Assembly (NCBI GenBank): GCA_943735955.1
Contig: OX030960.1
Location: 3,037,902-3,101,901 of the forward strand
DNA length: 64,000 bases
Reading direction: 5' to 3'
Origin: Piscicola geometra
Lineage: Eukaryota; Annelida; Clitellata; Hirudinida; Piscicolidae
In this document: positions 10,872 through 22,127 of the stretch, in pieces
Layout: each line of letters begins with the position of its first letter
Position numbering within the stretch: position 1 is the first letter of the stretch
Program-made: the position numbers and the translations under genes
The notes under the pieces: model-generated
The model's input: only the letters and a program-made list of their open reading frames with translations
Database searches by the model: none
Told to the model about the DNA's origin: nothing

Positions 10872-12056
10872 TCAGTTTTCAGCGGGGGCAGTGTTTTCTT
10901 CAATGATCAACAGGCAAGTGTTCTTCTCTGGGTACTTGCTCTTGTTGCACGTGGTCAGCTCAATACCGTCACTCTCGCCCACCCTCTTGCCCACTGCCCT
11001 CACGCACCCCTCACCCGCCTGCCTGCCTGCTCTTTTCGGACAAGTGAACATTTGTGTGAGCGTCTTTCTGAACTGTCGGTTCATCCTGCAGTAGATGAAG
11101 AAGTTGAATGGGTACGTGAAGAGGATGATGAAGTTGATCACCATGTTCACCACTGGGATGTAATGGCTGTCCAGGAGGTCTCCCGGGATGATGAAGATGA
11201 GGAGGATAAACGCGAGGGGAACTTCGACGAGTAGGAAGATGGCGACGACGATGACCAGCATGAGCGTCGTTCGGTTGTTCTTCTCGAGTCTGCTTCCCTC
11301 CATCCGCATGTTCTGCTTCAGCAACTGCTTCCGTCGTCTTCCGGCTTTTCTCATCGCGCGCACCAGCACCGCATTGAAGAGAATCAGCAAGATGCAAGGA
11401 AATATGTGCACAAAGACGACTCGACCCACCGTGTGGACGCTGTAGATGCTCTTGTCGAAAGGATGGAAGCGGGAGCGATCGTCACATCCAACGACAGTCT
11501 CGTTGGAAAACTTTGAGCGGATGCTCATCGGGAAATACTCGGTCTCGTAGAAGTTGTGTGAGTGAAAAAGAAATGAAATGATGTAGACGACGAGTACTGT
11601 AATGAGACTCTTGCGCATGGAACAGAGAGACTTGGCCGAGCTAGGTCTGCACACGATCAAGTAACGCTGGGCAGCCAAACAAACCGTTAACCAGATGGAT
11701 GCCGTGTGGAAAACAGTGGGTAGGTGGTCGATAAGTAAGTGGTAGGGCCTGCACCACTGGAAGGGGATCCAGTCTTGGTAGTTCCCGTTGGTGTAGAAGG
11801 AGATGTAGACTGGAAACGCAAAGAGGCCGGTGAGAGTGTCTGAGACCGCCATGGCGACCAGGAAAACGTTGGTGGGACTGCGCAAACTCTTTCTGCACAG
11901 AATGGCACATACGAGGGTGTTGGTGGCGACGATGCAGACGATCAGCAGGGGGTACAAATAGCCGTACACCACACCCACCCATAATGTGCGGTCGAATTCG
12001 AGAGGAATTTTTGAGGTTGTGTCATTGTCTATGCTTGGATGTTTCGTTGTCTCCAT
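10872..12056 (-). CDS. Sex peptide/MIP receptor-like rhodopsin-family GPCR (intronless)
   Basis: A 394-aa seven-helix receptor in one exon. The N-terminus carries an N-glycosylation site (NDTT, residue 11). TM1 is about 27-53, with family-typical YGYLYPLLIV and N46. TM2 is 61-85 (SPTNVFLVAMAVSD). The TM3 cysteine is C102, paired with C191 in extracellular loop 2. TM3 ends at 130-132 with QRY in place of DRY, in the context WLTVCLAAQRYLIVC, which is the SPR/MIP-receptor signature. TM5 is 209-235, TM6 is 263-290 (NNRTTLMLVIVVAIFLLVEV) and TM7 ends YPFNFFIYC at 315-323, an NPxxY variant. The C-tail is basic, then acidic. The family couples to Gi/o and responds to W(X)nW-amide (MIP/allatostatin B) peptides or, in flies, sex peptide; the ligand here is not known. 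A nematode SPRR/DMSR-type relative is the main alternative. The start is the first Met, 26 residues before TM1. Confidence 0.95.
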   Translation of the reverse strand: METTKHPSIDNDTTSKIPLEFDRTLWVGVVYGYLYPLLIVCIVATNTLVCAILCRKSLRSPTNVFLVAMAVSDTLTGLFAFPVYISFYTNGNYQDWIPFQWCRPYHLLIDHLPTVFHTASIWLTVCLAAQRYLIVCRPSSAKSLCSMRKSLITVLVVYIISFLFHSHNFYETEYFPMSIRSKFSNETVVGCDDRSRFHPFDKSIYSVHTVGRVVFVHIFPCILLILFNAVLVRAMRKAGRRRKQLLKQNMRMEGSRLEKNNRTTLMLVIVVAIFLLVEVPLAFILLIFIIPGDLLDSHYIPVVNMVINFIILFTYPFNFFIYCRMNRQFRKTLTQMFTCPKRAGRQAGEGCVRAVGKRVGESDGIELTTCNKSKYPEKNTCLLIIEENTAPAEN

Positions 12057-14249
12057 ACTTGACCGGTGGGGTTTTTGGCTGGTTTCACCGTTGGGTTGAC
12101 AGTGTGCCTAAGACAATGCCTTTCTGCAACATCTTTTTGTTTGTTGAGAACTTTTTATTTGAACTGAAGGATGATTCTTCAGATGTCATTCTGAAAGAAA
12201 ATGTTTCATTCATGTTTAATTTCATGCAAAGTCTTGATCTAAAGCCTCATTTCCTCCTAGTGTCATTAGATCTCTTTGTTCTGGTGATAAATGTCTTTTC
12301 TGAAGCATCTTTTTAATGATGCTTATGATTTATCAACTTCTAGAATTTTAAGAAACATGATCTTCAATCATACCTACAAGCATGCTGCATTTGAAATACA
12401 ATTAAGTACCCCTTTTATTACATGATTGCAAGAATAAATGAGATGGAATGCATATTATTAGATTGCAGGTCTTGGGGGCTCCAGTAGGTCTGTTATGAGT
12501 ATTGATGAGTTTCCCGGACCAAGCTTTACTTGCTATGAGATTTTCCTGTTTATCCACCATTTTAAGCCATGCAATCAGTTTTGGATATTTGCTGTAATGT
12601 TTTCAAATATTGGGAACAAAATTAAAGAAAGTTCTGCAAATTTATTTTTTTTCACAATTATTACTTTAAAAAGCTGTGTGATAAGTTTTTGTGAAAAGCG
12701 TGTAAATAACATGTAACGCCTTGAAAGAATTCAATAATTTCCCAAAAGACAGATCTTTCTTAACTACTCACTTCATCGTCTAATTGTTAAAAATAAAAAA
12801 AACAAACAATAAATTAAAATTTATTTTCATAAGCAAAGCTCTTTTTAATTTTAGTATTTACTTATTTGAAAAAAAAACTTTAATTTACACATGAAAACGT
12901 TGACTCTTCAACTTTTTAAAAGCACCACGTTATTTTGCGAATCTCGATCACATTTACAGGCCATTCATCGGTCAGTTATGGTGGACACTGACAAGCTTAA
13001 TAGCAGTCTTATCAACGGTTGACACGGGAGAATGGGGCGTGAAATAATATTCACAAAAATTATTTTTTTATAACAATTGAGTTTGAAAATTGAGTATTTT
13101 TAAAAACTTGGATTGTTTCCGTTCTTATGCCTTAGTTGGGAATTTTTCAAAACATCGAACTAAATACTTTTTTAAAATGTCAAAATTGAAAAAATGATAA
13201 ACTCTTGTTTCTTTTTCAAAGTCAGAATTTGTCTAGAATTTTTTAAAGTATTCAACATTTAAGTTTTCCATGCGGATTATGAGAAGTTAAAATTCTTAAT
13301 GGAGCACTTTAAGGTTATTCAAGCTGACTTTATTCGTCTTTGACTATTTTTAACAAATATTACACAATCAATTTTTTTCAATTATAAATTATTTTATAGA
13401 CTTAAAAAACTAGACTCTACCCATGATGAACCATTCAAACTCAAATTTTTAAATAAACTAAAAAAAAGTATAAGACATGGTGGGTTGTGGAATGTTCATC
13501 GTGCAAATGCAGTAAAAGCTTTCTATTGCCGGCACTATCTCTCGCAGGCTCTCAACCATCTGCTTCTGCTTTCCGTTTTTCGACCAACCACACTTGTTTT
13601 CAGACGAGCTCAGTTTTTAGTATAATAATCAGGATTTTCAAAGTTTTAAGTGGAAAAAAAATGTATGCTGTTAGGTACAATCTTTAGAGAAGCAGTTAAG
13701 AGAGCGCATCTAACAAACTGAGCTTCTTGATTTTTGGAAAGCCTCAGCTTTAAAAGAAATACAAGTGTGGCGAAGGACGCCGACAGGATAAATGGTAGAG
13801 ATAAAATACAAGATCAGAAAAGTGATTTTTATGACAAAAATAGATATTTAAACTCATTATCGTTCAAAAATTTTATTCAATGCACTTCTTTTCCCATCTA
13901 TTACCGCCTCCTATGCTAATGTTTATCAAAATTTTAAAATGTTTTCTTTTATTTAAATTTTTACTTATCAAATCTTTTTTCTTCACATTTTTATTTAGAT
14001 TTTTATTTTTATGAATCCACATCTTCATTTTCCACCTCTCGAGTGTAAGACGATTGAGAAGTTGATCTTACACGTTCCATGACAATTAATTGAAGAGTTT
14101 GGCACTCATTCTAGCTTTTTCGATTGAAATAGATTGCTTTCCAAAAGCGTAAAATTTATTTAAATGAATAGAAAATTTATTTTGAATTTTAAAACGTACT
14201 TTATTTAGAAAATTCGATCATTTCAACGGTTATCCATCATTAGCTCATC

Positions 14250-14372
14250 CATGTACTCATTCACTCACTCACTCAATCAATCACTCAATCACTCAGTCAT
14301 TCACTTAATCACTTAATCACTCAGTCACTCACTCACTCACTCACTCATTCACTCACTCACTCGTTCATTCAG
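14250..14372. repeat. (ACTC)n simple repeat
   Basis: Imperfect ACTC/AATC tetranucleotide run just upstream of a tRNA-like SINE candidate. Confidence 0.85.
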
Positions 14373-14499
14373 TAAGGTGTATTCTTACCTGTTACCTGCA
14401 AGGGTTATCAGATAACAATGATGACTGGACATTATGACTTGTGAGTTAAACATGTCCGCGGAGCGTCGCGTAGCAACGGCGTCTTCGTGTCTGAGACCC

Positions 14500-14650
14500 T
14501 TACCCGACTCTTTTGGCGAGCGGCTTGGCTTATATTGCAAAACGTTAGACCTGCAACTTAAAGGTCGCCAGTTTGAATCTCTGTTGAGCCAACCATGAGC
14601 TATCATATACCTAGTGTGTATGAGACGGGGCTTCACGACGTATGATATTT
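14500..14650 (+). mobile_element. tRNA-derived SINE-like element
   Basis: GGCTTGGCTTATATTGC resembles a degenerate A box, and CAGTTTGAATCTCTG, about 45 bp downstream, a degenerate B box/T-arm. The spacing is tRNA-like. A non-tRNA body follows (GAGACGGGGCTTCACGACG). GC content is higher than in the flanks. No paired target-site duplication was identified. Confidence 0.4.
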
Positions 14651-16064
14651 TTCTAATCATTAATATTTGCATTTGCCCCATCCACTCATTCATGATCCGT
14701 GCAAAAACCAACCTTGTAGCATTGAGTTGTACAAAAAAGTCTGCCAAGACACACGAGGATTAAGCATGCATAAATACAGAGCTCCTAGTACATTTTAACG
14801 CTTCCTAGACTCTCCATTTTCATCCTGAATTATTTATGTCTTTTCACGCGTTTTAAAAATACTTATGAAGCCTCAATTTCCCTTTAATTACGAACTTGCT
14901 ACATAGACATGAAAGTTCCTGGTTGTTTTTAATCTAATTTATTTTCCCGTTACTCGGATCTAATTGAAAATTTAAATTAGAAAAGTGAACTTGTGGTATT
15001 TAAATGCAAAGAATGAGTCTGTTGTGTTTGGATAAAACAAGGAAAACTTTCTTGGCAGCGTGAATCCTTTAGATGAAAGTAAATGATACTGGAAAAAAAA
15101 CTTGATGCATAGTTAAGTTGGAACGTATAACTTTCGGAAGAGAATAGTTTATTAATGATTCACAAAATAATAATGCATCAGCGTGCGATAGGGGAAAAGG
15201 TGCAAGAAAAGATGTTATAAATAATAAAAATAATTTCATCTTAAAGTGCTTTTAAATCTATTTGCATTCTCAACCAATTTCTTCTCAACTAAAGCGAAGC
15301 GAAAAATTTTAGAAATAAAAATAACTTTTCTAGACAGATAATTTTTTTCAATGGAAGAAACTTAAAACTTTTCTTGTGCTTTGGGGCAACAACCACAGTT
15401 TCTGAATTCTTTAACTTTAAACGTCAAAAACTTTTTGAATAATGTTTAAAAAGTTTATAAATATTCTTTTATTAAATAATACTAAAGTTTGAAAGTTTAT
15501 GAAATGCTCTAATTAGGAAATCGTCGAGGAATAAATTAAATGGCGCAGATGAATCATTGGTGAATGAGCAAGCTTTCAATCCTTCTGCACACAAAATTCT
15601 AATAACTCAAAGGTAATCCTCCCTCCAAAGCAAAATATCCTAGCATTTATTTTCTAAAAAATATTAATATCAACGAAGTCTGAAAAGAAGTCAGCAATAA
15701 CTTGCTTGAGTGGCAGATAGCTTTTGCAAGAATAATTGCTCCGAAGTGCAAGGTATGTTGTGCTTCAAAGGCGGAACAGATGATGAACGTACTGGTGACA
15801 TGAATGATGATGACGAAACTCGAGACGATTATGACGATGATGAAGATAACTAAAAACTCTTAACTGTTAGGCGCCAATACGGTTGCCTTTTAAATTTGAC
15901 AAGTTTTATACCATTTTATTCATAAATAACATATTTTTAAGATAACATTTTATTTAAATTAGTTTAGATTAATTATTTCTATTCATATTTAGGTAAATTT
16001 TTTTTCTATACTTTCCATTTATTCATCTATCATTAATACTATTATCAAATTTTCCATAACCAAG

Positions 16065-16130
16065 TGGTCTTGAAGCCCGTCCGGGTTTACGCCACGTTAA
16101 TAATACTCGTCGTTGTATTGTATTGTATTG
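16065..16130 (+). repeat. Dispersed repeat copy B
   Basis: Core GTCTTGAAGCCCGTCCGGG continuing into GTTTACGCCACGTTAATAAT, then a (GTATT)n tail. It matches copy A (9446-9490, minus) at 40 of 45 bases. Both the core and the TTGTA-type tail are shared. Confidence 0.65.
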
Positions 16131-18210
16131 CACTAAACCAAATATGGCTTAGAGACGCTGAAATACAAAAAACGACGCTAATAGGAATTAGAATTGTTGA
16201 TAAGAGGGTATATTTATTGCATGCAGGACAGCCCGCAATCGGTCCCCATTCACGAGAAGGGAGATTCGAGCAATTGAGTGTTTATTTATGTTCGTCTCTT
16301 CAGTGCTGCACCTGATACTTGGCCAGACAAATGCCTCTGGGCGCTGCTTTACTGCCTTCTGTGAATGCCATTTTTCATTTTATGGCAGCTCATTATTTCT
16401 TAATTTCATCACCAAGAATCTCATTAATTTAATCATTTAGAGGGGTTGGCAAGAAGAAATAAACGTAAGCAAATAAGAATACTGCCTTTTAGGGACATAT
16501 ACACATAATTGTAAACACAAACACAAATTAAATACCAACAGACAGCGCTGTAAAATACGACCATTAAATTAGCTAATTCCTAAAATTAGCTGGTAGAAAA
16601 AAGTCAGGTTTATTAGCAAAACTACAAAGATATTATTTTTAGAGCTTAGGAGTATTTTGCCAATGTTCTAGGGATTATTTTAAAGCCTTGAGACAACATT
16701 TTCAAATCACACAAACTATATGAAGCATATCGAAAAACTAAATTTACTTTTTTCACATTCAAAACCCTCAGAAGATTATACGCTCTAATAGTTGTTTAGA
16801 AATTTCAAAAAATTCAGTTAAAACATTTTTTCAGTTGTTAAAATTTTTTTCATTGGTTTTCTGTTTTTCTATTTACTTATATGAGCTCGCATAATATGTA
16901 ATATCATCTCCTAAGTACATTTGAATTGTAATCGTGATAGTAAATTAAACTTGGCAAAACTATAATTTAAAAATTTTTCCTATTTACAATTTTTAAAACG
17001 TATTTTTAATCAATTGCCGTTTTTACAAAATTTCTCGATATTTGAGGTCATCAAGATATCCATAGAAAAGAAAAAAAATTTTAAACATACTTTTTCAAAT
17101 CTTTCCTTTAATTTATTTGATCGATTTTTAACCTTGCCATTGATCCATCTTCATTTGCTCCTTTCATTTCACTCTCAGACTTGCACCCTTCTCTGGTCCA
17201 GGCAGTGGCTTGATGAATGACTGCCTAAGAGATTCGTGAGCTCATAGTAAATTGCTTCAGATGCTCATTATTCTTTCAACCAAAACTTTTTTTTATTGAA
17301 AAAAAAGAATAATTTCATTTAAAAAATTAGATAAAAACAATTTTGGACGTGAGAAAATGAATGAAAAATTGAAAAACTGAGTTTCTAAACGTACAAAGCC
17401 ACAAAAGACAGTATTTCATTCAACAAATTGAGTCACGGAAGTTCGAGAGAAGGTTGAGCGAATTAGTACTATTAAATCCTCCCCTGCTTTTGTTAAAAAG
17501 TTTTTTAAAATGTGATATACCGTGAGACATAAAAATCCATTTGAATACTCCAAGATGGCCCATTTTGAAATACTGGATTTCAAAAATTTGATTGAAGGAT
17601 TTCAGTTTAAAAACCTAAAAGTAATTTGACAACTTTAGATTTATCTATGTTGGAAAAAATCAATAGAATTTTGAAATTGTAAAATAATGAAACAATAGAA
17701 ATTATTCTCAATTCAGATTTAAATAATTTTGTTTAAACTATGAATTTCTTTTCGTTTTGAATGATAGCATGTTTTAAATGTGTTTCAATTTATTATTATT
17801 AATTTTTTCATGAATTTACACGTTATACGTGTTTTACTTACTGGTCTATAATAAGACACTTTTCCTCTTTTTAAATAATGTAATTATTTCCGCCTGCATT
17901 AAATCATCTGGAATTATCCCCTTATTTAAAGAACTTTAAAAAATTTGGCTTAATGGCTTGCCTTCATGTTTGCTCATTTCGAAAATATAAATGGATGAGC
18001 ACAATAACCTAGTTTCCACCAATTATCCATCTTGTAGACTGCAAGAAAAAATTATCCGTAGAAAGTTTCGCAAATGCAGAAAAATTCAGGTTTTATTAAA
18101 AAAGAAAATAAGTTAATTATTTTATATGTTTATTTCTGCAGTAAATCATTGGCATTCTCCTATGAAATGAAGTTAAACTTAACACAACCATTTTTTCTTC
18201 TCCCCGTAAA

Positions 18211-18325
18211 GTGCAGGGTTCCTCTGGAGCATCAACGTACCGAGGCGACGGGAGGAATCGAACCCACGCTAGTGAGTCGAATGCCAAACGTTTTACGGCT
18301 GGGTTTTCCTACCACTCAAACTTTC
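18211..18325 (-). mobile_element. tRNA-derived SINE-like element
   Basis: On the minus strand GAGTGGTAGGAAAACCC (A-box-like) is followed by GTGGGTTCGATTCCTCCC (near-perfect B box/T-arm with paired stem), as in a tRNA. A 3' body then ends GATGCTCCAGAGGAACCC. The final 30 bp recur at 19477-19506 with 26 of 30 identities, all differences being transitions. This argues for a SINE family rather than a lone tRNA gene. Confidence 0.6.
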
Positions 18326-19476
18326 ATCTCTCACTACATTTCGCTGAAACACTTAATGTCTCCATGCAAGTCATCAGTCTCAAAAACTGACTTTTAGCCT
18401 TCAATGAAGTGACGTTTCTCAATTACGGGTTTTCTATAGATCTCTCAGGAAACGGTTTCATCAAGAACGTTTTCTTTTAAAAGCTTTTTCGTAAAAATAT
18501 TTTTATACAGAATCAAATTTCAAAAATTAAAATGCAATTATTTTAGTATTCTTGAAATTACTTGAAAACGAGATTGATGGTTTGAATTTTGAAACTATAC
18601 AAGCGTTTGGCTTTGTTTTAATGTGTCAAAATGAAATTTTGGTCAAACTATTTTTTTTCCGTTTTCGTTTTGAAGGTTGCTTCATTGCGTATAATGAAGT
18701 CATTTAAGAGAAATCATATATTTAGAGATAAACAATTTTTTATGATATCATATTCTTCAAAACAATTAAAAATAGGATTAATAAAAAAATATGAGTAATT
18801 TTTTAGTTCACTTGAGAAAAACAAATTGCAAGTTTAAAAGAAACAATTTAAAGTCACGCATGAACTCTGAAAAGATTCTTAGCAGTACTGAAAAGTGCTC
18901 CAAAACTTTAAATTGCTTCGTGCTTTTTTAACGTTTTTCAGTAAACAAGTTCAGCGCTATAAAAAAATCTTTTACCTTAAAAAATCAGATTTTATAATTG
19001 CTTCAGATCATTAGTATATTCAACGAGGTATTTTGTAAGATTCTGAAGAGGATCTTTTTACAAATACGACTACGAATTTAGAAAGGTTTTGATAAAATAA
19101 CGATTGCTACCATGACAAAAGCAGCTGCTATGGTGAATCAGAGGATTTTAAAAGACTCTATAAAAATACAAAAGGCACATTGAACGACTTTAATGACACA
19201 GCAACCTCGCTCTTGCTTGAAAGTCAACATTAATTAGGTATTTTTAAAATATTTAAAACTTTTAAAGTGTTAAAATATAATTAAACTTCTCTGAGAATAC
19301 TCTTCAACAAGAAACAACACCTAAATGTGTCTTTAACGTGTTATTAAAACAAACATTTTAAGTCGCTATACAATGAACATTGTTTAAATATTTCCATCTG
19401 TATAAAATTAATTAAACTTTTATTAATTTATTTATTTATAACTTCTAGTTATTTATTATTCAACGATTTTGTTGAT

Positions 19477-19506
19477 GTGCGTCGATGCTCCAGAAGAGCC
19501 CTGCAC
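19477..19506 (+). repeat. SINE tail/core fragment
   Basis: GTGCGTCGATGCTCCAGAAG continuing into AGCCCTGCAC; it matches the minus strand of 18211-18240. No tRNA-like head is visible upstream, so this is a truncated or different-head copy. Confidence 0.5.
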
Positions 19507-20898
19507 AAGAGGGCAAAAAGAACAGAGAATTACACGCAAGCTCGTCAAATCAATGCCTAACTTCGTGTTATAAAGTCCAAAGTTAAATTCAATTAGTAAA
19601 CTTCTCGATGGCTTCATTCCTCAAAGTCAGTATTTATAAATTCTGAACTTGATGTCTGAATTAGGTCGTCATTCGCACTGGTGAATAACAAAGTATCCGT
19701 TGTTCATGAATAGTATAAACAATATTTTTTTGGGAAAAAGATTGAGAATAATTCGCCGAAAGTTAAGAAGAAAAAGAAATGAATCGGAGTTGTAAAATAA
19801 GAAAGATTGATGAGAAATTAAAAAACGGATCGATGAATCAATAGACTGGTTTAGGGAAAAACTTATCTTTTTAAATCAATACTAAAAATTATATAATTTT
19901 CATCTTTAAGATCTTTACATCCAGTCACGTATCCATCTTTACGTTAATTTTAATTACGGAAAAAGAACGTGCTTTTACTGTCATGTTGATTTATCGATGA
20001 TCAAAGTGGTCGCTACATGCCATCTCTCAAAAGAAAACGTCATAACCCTGACTTTCCGTTTGTGTGTTTGTGTCTGCTTGCAAGTACGTCTATGTCATGC
20101 CACCTGGAATGCTCTGCCAAAGTTTTAAAATCCCGTGAACAAGCCCGAAGTCCAATATCATGTTCTTGAAAAGATGGAATTATACAATTGGAAGAGCCAA
20201 ATCGGTATTTAAATATTGTTTTTTTTTAAATAGTTTTTTTTTCATTCATAAAAGTTATTTTTGTGAAAAAATTTTGAAGATTTTAGGTTTCATCAAATTT
20301 TGAAGTCATAAAACCTTTTTCATTAAACATTAATCAAACACCAACAGTTTTTTGGCGCCTAAAAGTTCTTGACGAATGCAAGTTCATTTTTTATTAATGG
20401 AAAAACTCTGAATAAGTTAGTAACAGTTATTAAAATTTTTTCTTTGAATACTTTCACTTATGGATAATGTTGAACTTAATGAGTAATCGCTAGGTTTAAT
20501 GGCATCAAAAACTCTTTTGAAAATTTTTTCCTCAAGTATTTAAAATCAATTTTTATGTTAAATACATTTTAATTATTTATAAAATTTTATATTAATTCTT
20601 TTTATTGCTACAACAATAATACAACATTATTCTACAACTCAAGACGTATAAACACATCAAACCAACTTCTAAAACAACTACAAACACTTCAACTTACATA
20701 ATTTTTCTTCTCAACGAAAAAAAAACATAGAAACTTCGACCAACAAAAATAACCACCACAATCATAATCATCCCAATAAAAACCAACACAATCACAACCG
20801 TCACAACCAAAAACACCAATCTCAATCATAAAAATCTAAAAACCATTAAAAACGAAAATAAAAAAGCCACCATACTCCCAGTCACCCACCTCGACTAG

Positions 20899-20954
20899 AG
20901 CAGCAGTAGACACCACTCCAACGTGCCTTGTCTTATATGCCCATCGAATTGTAG
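20899..20954 (+). CDS. Possible internal exon, gene unknown
   Basis: A pyrimidine-rich acceptor (cccacctcgactag) and a consensus donor (gtag|GTGAGT) bound 56 nt. Two frames are open; one reads SSSRHHSNVPCLICPSNC. The donor runs straight into the (TG)n tract at 21006. It could also be a 5' UTR exon of a plus-strand gene, for example the bHLH gene at 26.9 kb. No homology was recognised. Confidence 0.22.
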
Positions 20955-21005
20955 GTGAGTATGCATGGAGGCGTGTATGTGTGCGTGCATGTGTGTTTGT
21001 GTGAA

Positions 21006-21337
<332 letters not shown>

Positions 21338-21968
21338 GCATTGCTGCATGGAATGACATTATTAATTAAAACCTGCATATTAAAACTGAATGATTGGAGA
21401 AAAAAAAAGACGAAGTTATTTTTAACTTTTAAACATTTTGCAATGTCTTTTTGAGTTATAAAATCAAATTGCCCTTTGATTCTTACAACTTCTTGCAACT
21501 GGAAGCCTTTCCAATTCATTTGCTAGCTCAGTACTTAGACAAAGGAAGGAAAATAAAAATGACGACGAATCAAGTTCTAACACGTTTTGTGGTTTTAAAG
21601 CATCTACTTATTTTGAGCAATTATTTAGAAACCCACTTTACAAACAAGTTCATATTTTAGTTCTTTTTCCTATTCCTTCAAATTAATCACTAAGAGCGCT
21701 TTAAATTCATTTTAGCTACACTAATGACTACATTTCTCAACCTTAACTCGAGCATCGAAAAAACTTTACTGTTTTTGAAGTACCTTTCAATCAAAGAAAA
21801 ATTTAGAAAAAACATTTCAACATCAAGGATTTTAACGATCACAGAGTGCAGAACCAAGCATCCAAAAACGATCAAAAGGTATACCGAAATAAATAAAAAG
21901 CGTATAATCAAAGAATTTGAAAAACTTTTTTTAGTTCCTGCCAGAGTCATTGCATGGGAATAAATCAC

Positions 21969-22127
21969 TGAGACAATGCGATGCTTGAGGGACCCGCGTA
22001 GAGGCCCACAAGCTCTTAACGAGACTCGTTCTTTTGAATGCAACTTTAATGAAAGCATTCTCAATGAGGAGCAGACGAAATCACACAGCAAGTCTATCCC
22101 AACCAGCTCATGCTTGGACATTCTGAT
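21969..22127 (-). CDS. Possible exon, gene unknown
   Basis: A strong acceptor (TTATGCCCTTCATCTCAG) on the minus strand precedes 53 open codons (MSKHELVGIDLLCDFVC region), ending at a weak donor GTGATT in phase 0. Composition is less AT-rich than the surroundings. No family was recognised and no partner exon was found. It could equally be an old repeat. Confidence 0.2.

Larger units (their letters stand above)
12057..20898. other. Gene-poor region with SINE-like elements and simple repeats
   Basis: No exon here has convincing splice borders plus coding character. It contains the separately listed elements at 14250, 14500, 16065, 18211 and 19477. Short open frames such as 13487-13687 and 17014-17220 lack support. 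The receptor gene promoter is presumably just right of 12056; no TATA or Inr was obvious. Confidence 0.4.

Noticed and set aside
11641..11982. 113-codon and other frames overlapping the receptor
   Set aside because: Shadow frames of the intact GPCR gene. The composition follows the main frame.
18211..18325. Functional tRNA gene on the minus strand
   Set aside because: The T-arm/B box is good, but the D-arm and acceptor pairing are poor and the 3' part is shared with another locus, which fits a SINE better.
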